Source: PLanc-01 sp035342095
Lineage (GTDB): Bacteria > Planctomycetota > Phycisphaerae > Sedimentisphaerales > Anaerobacaceae
Direction: 5' to 3'
DNA length: 64,000 nt
Assembly (NCBI GenBank): GCA_035342095.1
Contig: DAOQWL010000017.1
Location: 1-64,000 of the forward strand
Made by a program: the position numbers and the translations under genes. The notes under the pieces are model-generated. The model was given only the letters and a program-made list of their open reading frames with translations, was not told where the DNA came from and made no database searches. The first letter of the stretch is position 1, and the number at the start of each line of letters is the position of its first letter. This document shows positions 59,420-64,000 of this stretch, piece after piece.

Positions 59420-60168
59420 GCGAACCGGCCATCCAAACCACCGATCTGAACGCGTACTTCGGGGCGCTGCAGGTCCTCAAGGGGATCAACATCGAGGTCC
59501 GCAAGAACGAGATCCTCGGCGTGATCGGGCCGTCCAACAGTGGCAAGACGACCTTCCTGCGGGCACTGAACCGCCTGAACTACCTCGTGCGGAGCTACTC
59601 CCAGACGGGCGAGATCCGCCTGGCCGGTCGGGACATCAAGGAAATCCGCGACAACATCCTCCGCAAGAAGATCGGGATCATCTTCGCGCTGCCGCAGGTG
59701 CTGCCGGTAACGATCTTCGAAAACGTCGCCTATGGACCGAAGGTCCACGGCACCACGAGCCGCGAGCAGGTCGAGTGGATCGTGGAGGAGGCCCTGAAGA
59801 AGGCGTATCTCTGGGACGAGGTCAAGGACCGCCTGGACCAGCCGGCGGTGCGTCTGTCCGGCGGCCAGCAGCAGCGGCTCTGCATCGCCCGGACCCTCGC
59901 GGTCGGACCCGAGGTCATCCTCTACGACGAGCCCTGTTCCGGCCTGGACCCCATCTCCACCGCCAAGGTCGAGGACGCCATGCAGCAGTTGAAGCTCGAC
60001 TACACGCAGATCCTCGTGACGAACAACACCAAGCAGGCATCCCGCGTCAGCGAGCGGTGCGCCTTCTTTCTGATGGGCGAGCTGGTGGAGCTGGGCCCGA
60101 CCGACGAACTCTTCACAAAACCCAGGGACAAGCGAACAGACGACTACATCACCGGGAGATTCGGATAG
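59413..60168 (+). CDS. pstB: Phosphate ABC transporter ATPase PstB, first copy (degenerate Q- and H-loops)
   Basis: This 251-residue ATPase aligns along its whole length with PstB. Walker A (GPSNSGKTT, near 39), signature (RLSGGQQQR, near 148) and Walker B (VILYDEPCSGLDP, near 172) are intact. Two catalytic-site elements are not: the Q-loop reads IIFALPQ where PstB has VFQ, and the H-loop reads LVTNNTKQA where PstB has VTHNMQQA (near 202). A site formed by its own Walker A would thus lack the Gln and the switch His. The second pstB copy follows after 40 bp. Confidence 0.92.
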   Translation: MVSEPAIQTTDLNAYFGALQVLKGINIEVRKNEILGVIGPSNSGKTTFLRALNRLNYLVRSYSQTGEIRLAGRDIKEIRDNILRKKIGIIFALPQVLPVTIFENVAYGPKVHGTTSREQVEWIVEEALKKAYLWDEVKDRLDQPAVRLSGGQQQRLCIARTLAVGPEVILYDEPCSGLDPISTAKVEDAMQQLKLDYTQILVTNNTKQASRVSERCAFFLMGELVELGPTDELFTKPRDKRTDDYITGRFG

Positions 60169-60205
60169 TCGATTTGCGATTTACTATTGCCGATTTACGA
60201 TTTGC
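60169..60205. repeat. Word repeat, family B (GATTTACGATTTGC type), short copy between the two pstB genes
   Basis: Tandem words gatttgcgatttactattgc and cgatttacgatttgcc fill nearly the entire 40-bp gap between the pstB copies. The same words form the hairpin at 60974-61064 after the second copy. Confidence 0.6.
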
Positions 60206-60208
60206 CAA

Positions 60209-60973
60209 ATGCAGCCGGAAGCCAAAATCAAAACGATCGATCTGAATCTCTACTACGGCCCGTTCCGCGCGCTGACGGACGTGAGTATCGAGATTCCCGC
60301 TCGCAACGTCACGGCGATTATCGGCCCTTCCGGGTGCGGCAAGTCCACGCTCCTTCGCTGTTTCAACCGGATGAACGACCTCATCGAGCAATCCTCCATG
60401 CAGGGCCAGATCCTGATCGACCGGCAGAACATCCTCGACCGGGACACCGACCTGATCGCCCTGCGGCGCAAGGTGGGCATGGTCTTCCAGCGACCGAACG
60501 TCTTCTCGCTGTCGATCTACAACAACCTCAAGTTCGGCCTGCGAATCCACAACCTGATGAAGAAGAAGGCCGATATCCTGCGGACCATCCAGGAGAGTCT
60601 CGAGCACGTCGGACTCTGGGACGACCTGAAGGACAAGCTCAGCCAGAACGCCCAGTCGCTTACGCTCGAACAGCAGCAGCGTTTGTGCATCGCCCGCGTT
60701 CTGATGCTCAAGCCGGAGATCATCCTGCTGGACGAGCCCTGCTCGACCCTGGACCCCGGCGCGACGCTGCGGGTCGAGGAACTGCTCCGCGTGCTCCGCG
60801 AGGAGTACGCGCTGGTGATCGTGACGCACAACATGCAGCAGGCGGCCCGCTGCTCGGATTATACGGCCCTGATGTACCTGGGCCGACTCGTCGAGTTCGG
60901 CAAGACCCACCAGGTTTTCACGAATCCGAAGGAAAAACTGACCGAAGACTATATTCGAGGGGCCTTTGGGTAA
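60209..60973 (+). CDS. pstB: Phosphate ABC transporter ATPase PstB, second copy (degenerate signature)
   Basis: This 254-residue protein is closely PstB-like. Walker A (GPSGCGKST), Q-loop (VGMVFQRPN), Walker B (IILLDEPCSTLDP) and H-loop (IVTHNMQQAARCSD) are canonical. The ABC signature is not: LSGGQ is replaced by LTLEQ (SLTLEQQQRLCIAR, near residue 152). The defects are thus the opposite of those in the first copy, which suggests an obligate heterodimer. phoU follows after a family B hairpin. Confidence 0.92.
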   Translation: MQPEAKIKTIDLNLYYGPFRALTDVSIEIPARNVTAIIGPSGCGKSTLLRCFNRMNDLIEQSSMQGQILIDRQNILDRDTDLIALRRKVGMVFQRPNVFSLSIYNNLKFGLRIHNLMKKKADILRTIQESLEHVGLWDDLKDKLSQNAQSLTLEQQQRLCIARVLMLKPEIILLDEPCSTLDPGATLRVEELLRVLREEYALVIVTHNMQQAARCSDYTALMYLGRLVEFGKTHQVFTNPKEKLTEDYIRGAFG

Positions 60974-61064
60974 TTGATTATTTACGATTTACTATTTACG
61001 ATTTGCAGGCGGGGCTCGCGCCGAGCGCCAGCTCAAATAGTAAATCGTCAATCGCAAATAGTAG
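60974..61064. repeat. Word-repeat hairpin, family B, between pstB2 and phoU
   Basis: The left arm (60974-61006) is attgattatttacgatttac plus tatttacgatttgc. The right arm (61034-61064) is caaatagtaaatcgtcaatc plus gcaaatagtag. The loop of about 27 bases is GC-rich with its own ggcgctcg-type pairing. In the mRNA it could limit read-through into phoU, or stabilise the upstream message. Confidence 0.7.
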
Positions 61065-61079
61065 ATATCGGAGTCTTTC

Positions 61080-61745
61080 ATGGCCAGAGAAGGGTTTCAT
61101 AATCGGATCAAAGAACTCGAACGAGACGTCCTGCACATGGGCGAGATGGTGATCGAGGCGATTCACCGCTCCGTCGAGGCGCTGGGGAGCCTGGACGCCA
61201 AGGCGGCCAAGAAGGTCGTCGACAACGACGCCAAGGTCAACCAGTTGAGATGGACACTCGAAGAGAAGTGCGTCGATCTGATCGCGTTGCAGCAGCCGGT
61301 GGCCTCGGACCTCCGCGAGATCATCGCGACGCTGAGCATCGTTCGCGACCTGGAGCGAATCGGCGACTACGCGGAGGGCATCGGCAAGATCGTCCTGCTC
61401 CATGGCGACCAGCAGCTCGTCCGACCGCTGGTCTTCCTGCCGCCTATGGCGGAGAAGGCCGTCAGCATGTTGCGACGGAGTCTGGAGGCCTTCGTCAATC
61501 GCGACGCCGACAAGGCCCAGCAGATCTGCCTCGAGGACGACGAGGTAGACCGCCTGAACGACCAGGCTTATCACGACCTCATCAATCGCATGGTGGAGAA
61601 CCCCTCGGTCATCACGCGAGCCACGTACCTGATCTGGGCCGCCCACAACGTCGAGCGGATCGCCGATCGCGCGACGAACATCGCCGAGAGCGTCGTCTAC
61701 CTGGTCACGGGCACGCCCGGCGAGATGAACGTCTCGCGGTACTGA
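61080..61745 (+). CDS. phoU: Phosphate signalling regulator PhoU
   Basis: This 221-residue all-helical protein has the twofold PhoU repeat with metal-binding motifs: LREIIATLSIVRDLERIGDYAEGI near residue 80-103 and VITRATYLIWAAHNVERIADRATNIAE near 180-205 (landmarks only). PhoU represses the Pho response through PstB and a PhoR-type kinase. It is the last gene of the pst operon. Confidence 0.94.
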   Translation: MAREGFHNRIKELERDVLHMGEMVIEAIHRSVEALGSLDAKAAKKVVDNDAKVNQLRWTLEEKCVDLIALQQPVASDLREIIATLSIVRDLERIGDYAEGIGKIVLLHGDQQLVRPLVFLPPMAEKAVSMLRRSLEAFVNRDADKAQQICLEDDEVDRLNDQAYHDLINRMVENPSVITRATYLIWAAHNVERIADRATNIAESVVYLVTGTPGEMNVSRY

Positions 61746-61876
61746 GCCCGTCGGCCACCTTGGCAGCCATTCTCCCGAGACGCCCTGTTTCCGATTGAAA
61801 ACGGGGCCCCCTGTGGGTACCTTAGTTCCGATCCGCCGGCGCCCGGTCGGCAGGCAGGGCAGGTCTTGCCCTGTCT

Positions 61877-61943
61877 ATAGTGTGCCCGTGAGGGCATATC
61901 GATCTTCGATGAGAAGAGAACGCCTCACGGCGTCACTACAAAC
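61877..61943. repeat. Mini-palindrome repeat (ACGCCTCACGGCGT type), copy before the GH2 gene
   Basis: The order tgtgcccgtgagggca, gagaagagaacgcctcacgg, cgtcactacaaacc parallels the unit at 1530-1634 (read on the minus strand there). Two palindromes, tgcccgtgagggca and aacgcctcacggcgtc, are kept while loop bases differ. It lies about 60 bp upstream of the GH2 start. Confidence 0.6.
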
Positions 61944-62001
61944 CGGTCCGGGCAACGTGTTGCCGGAAGTCGGAGGTACTGTGTCGTGGGAGGTCTTGTC
62001 A

Positions 62002-64000
62002 TGCGTGCACGTTTCTTCAAAGCCAGCATCATTTGCACTGTCGCGGCCGCGCTGTTTTCGTCCCTTGTGCAAGGCCAATGGAAACCGGCGGACGGCCCCC
62101 TGATGACAAAGTGGGCCAAGGAGGTCTCGCCGGAGAATGCTCTTCCCGAATACCCCCGCCCGCAGATGGTCCGCCGGGACTGGCTGAATCTCAACGGCCT
62201 GTGGGACTACGCCATCCTGGCCAAGGACGCACCGCAGCCGGAGAGCTTCGACGGCCAGATCCTCGTTCCCTTCCCCATCGAATCGGCCCTCTCCGGCGTG
62301 ATGAAGCCGGTCGGGCCGGACAACCGCCTGTGGTATCGTCGGACTTTCGAGATTCCCAAAGGCGAGCGATGGAACGCCGAGGGCAGACGCATCCTCTTGA
62401 ACTTCGGGGCTGTCGATTGGGACGCCACCGTCTGGGTCAATGGCACGGAGGTCGGCAATCACAAGGGCGGATACGACCCCTTCACATTCGACATCACCGA
62501 CGCGCTGAAGGAGAGCGGCCCACAGGTAGTCGTCCTGTCCGTATGGGACCCGACCGACGCGGGCACGCAGCCTCGCGGCAAGCAGATCCGCAATCCGCAT
62601 GGCATCTGGTACACCGCGGTCACCGGCATCTGGCAGACCGTCTGGGTCGAACCGGTCGCCCCCAGGCGGATTGAGGGGCTCAAACTGACTCCCGACGTGG
62701 ACAACGCCAGGCTGACCGTGGAGATCGCAAGCAGGCTGACCCGCAGCGACAACGTAAAGGTCGAGGTCCTCCGCGATGGCAAGGTGGTCGCCCAGGCCAA
62801 CGGCCTCAACCAGATCGAGGTCGAGGTCCCGAATCTGCGTCTGTGGTCGCCGGACGATCCATTCCTGTATGACGTGAGGATCACGCTCGGGCACTTCAAT
62901 CAGCCGATCGTCTTCGATGAGGTCACAAGCTACGTCGGCATGCGAAAGATCGCCCTTCAGAAGGACGAGAACGGCATCAATCGCCTGTTCCTGAACAATA
63001 AGCCCCTGTTCCAGTATGGTCCGCTCGATCAGGGCTGGTGGCCCGACGGACTCTACACCGCACCAACGGACGAGGCCCTCAAGTACGATATCGAGGTCAC
63101 CAGGAAGCTGGGCATGAACATGGCCCGCAAGCACGTCAAGGTCGAGCCCGACCGCTGGTACTACTGGTGCGACAAGCTGGGCCTGCTCGTCTGGCAGGAT
63201 ATGCCCAGCGGGGATCGTTATATCGGCGGCCGGGACCCCGACATCCGGCGGTCTGAGGAATCCTCGAAGCAGTTCGACCTGGAGCTGACCCGCATGATTG
63301 ACGCCTTCCGCAACCATCCGTGTATCGTGATGTGGGTGCCGTTCAACGAGGGCTGGGGCCAGTTCGACACGCCGCGAGTCGTGAACCTGGTCCGCAAGCT
63401 CGACCCGACCCGCCTCGTGAACAACGCCAGCGGCTGGACGGATCGCGGCGTCGGCGACGTACACGACATCCACGACTACCCCGGCCCCTCGGCTCCCCGC
63501 CTGGAAGACAAGCGAGCCGGCGTCCTCGGCGAGTTCGGCGGCCTGGGCCTGCCCGTTCCCGGACACACCTGGCAGGCGGAGAAGAACTGGGGCTATCGCA
63601 GCTTCACGAACGCCGATGAGCTGACCGACGCCTACGTCTCGCTGATCAAGAAGCTCCACCCGCTGACCGGCGCCGCGGGCCTGTCCGCCGCGGTCTATAC
63701 GCAGACCACCGACGTCGAGATCGAGGTCAACGGCTTGATGACCTACGACCGCGAGATCATCAAGATGGACGCCGAGCGGGTGGCCGCCGCGAACAAGGCC
63801 CTCTACACGCCGCCCGAGCCGCGACGGATGCAAGGCGACAAGCTCATCCCGCCCGCTACGCCGTTGGTCGCGTGCGATCCGTACTTCAGCATCTGGTCGC
63901 ACGCGGACAACCTCACCGACGAGGACACCACCCACTGGACGGGCAAGCCCCACCGCTTGACCAGCATGATCCGCATCGACGGCCGGCCCTACCGGATCAT
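62002..64000 (+). CDS. Secreted GH2 glycosidase with a C-terminal glutaminase-family domain (incomplete)
   Basis: The frame stays open to the window end (666 codons seen). A signal peptide (residues 1-25) is followed by GH2 sugar-binding and immunoglobulin-like domains (RRDWLNLNGLWDYA, NRLWYRRTFEIP, WVNGTEVGNHKGGYDPF). The catalytic barrel has acid/base Glu in MWVPFNEGWGQ near residue 450 and nucleophile Glu in VLGEFGGLG near 512. After about residue 608 comes PLVACDPYFSIWS and TTHWTGKPHRLTSMIRIDG, the start of a DUF4964/glutaminase-A-type domain. ATG 62002 has ggagg eight bases upstream. The substrate is probably a plant or algal polysaccharide but cannot be fixed. Confidence 0.87.

Noticed and set aside
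1..64000. CRISPR arrays, tRNA genes, rRNA genes
   Set aside because: No direct-repeat/spacer series and no cloverleaf or rRNA-like sequence was found on reading both strands. The word repeats are not CRISPRs because they have no unique spacers of regular length. A tRNAscan run would settle the tRNA point.

Overview
The window looks like a chromosomal piece of a GC-rich planctomycete, most likely of the Phycisphaerae. This is inferred from several signs: two prepilins with the planctomycete-type H-X9-DG tail, an ECF sigma factor with a membrane-anchored C-terminal sensor, a right-handed beta-helix secreted protein, a CdsA with an atypical signature, and many dispersed short palindromic repeats. 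No rRNA, tRNA or CRISPR array was seen. RNase P RNA is present.

Layout. 1-6130: a primase-helicase gene with iteron-like repeats, then nadB, a rhamnosyltransferase-like gene and an internally deleted crcB/DUF190 remnant. 6135-12524: rnpB, a shortened prepilin, an ABC-F ATPase with a near-consensus promoter, a secreted alpha-amylase and an IS1182-like element. 12525-22440: accessory and repeat-rich DNA (an HNH-AP2 nuclease, a RAYT flanked by REPINs, antitoxin and nucleotidyltransferase remnants, two MITE-like loci) interleaved with housekeeping genes hisC-hisB-ispF, cysS and ruvC. 22437-26703: ruvA, a secreted zinc-ribbon protein and ruvB. 26750-35689: a minus-strand cluster reading purA-uppS-cdsA-phoH-pgpH-ybeY-corC-like-recO-PAP2, many of whose genes overlap by 4 bp. 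35945-45242: membrane and envelope genes (uppP, pgpA, a TlpA-like protein), a dGTPase-like HD protein, a HIT protein, two related lipoproteins and a prepilin. 45618-55935: a beta-helix protein, a sigma factor fused to a sensor, a CBS-GGDEF-HD-GYP protein, a Tat-exported isomerase-like protein and a PD-(D/E)XK-like protein. 56546-61745: a complete pst operon (pstS-C-A-B-B-phoU) behind a five-copy 11-bp PHO-box-like array. 62002-64000: the start of a secreted GH2 glycosidase fused to a glutaminase-family domain.

Two observations stand out. First, the two PstB ATPases have complementary defects: one lacks the Q-loop Gln and the H-loop His, the other lacks the LSGGQ signature. A heterodimer would therefore have exactly one intact ATP site. 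Second, the window holds several families of hairpins whose arms are built from repeated 7-9 nt words. They sit between genes but also lie in frame inside coding sequences (primase, Tat isomerase-like protein, PstC N-terminus, a lipoprotein C-terminus).

All calls come from reading the sequence and its translations. No database search was run.
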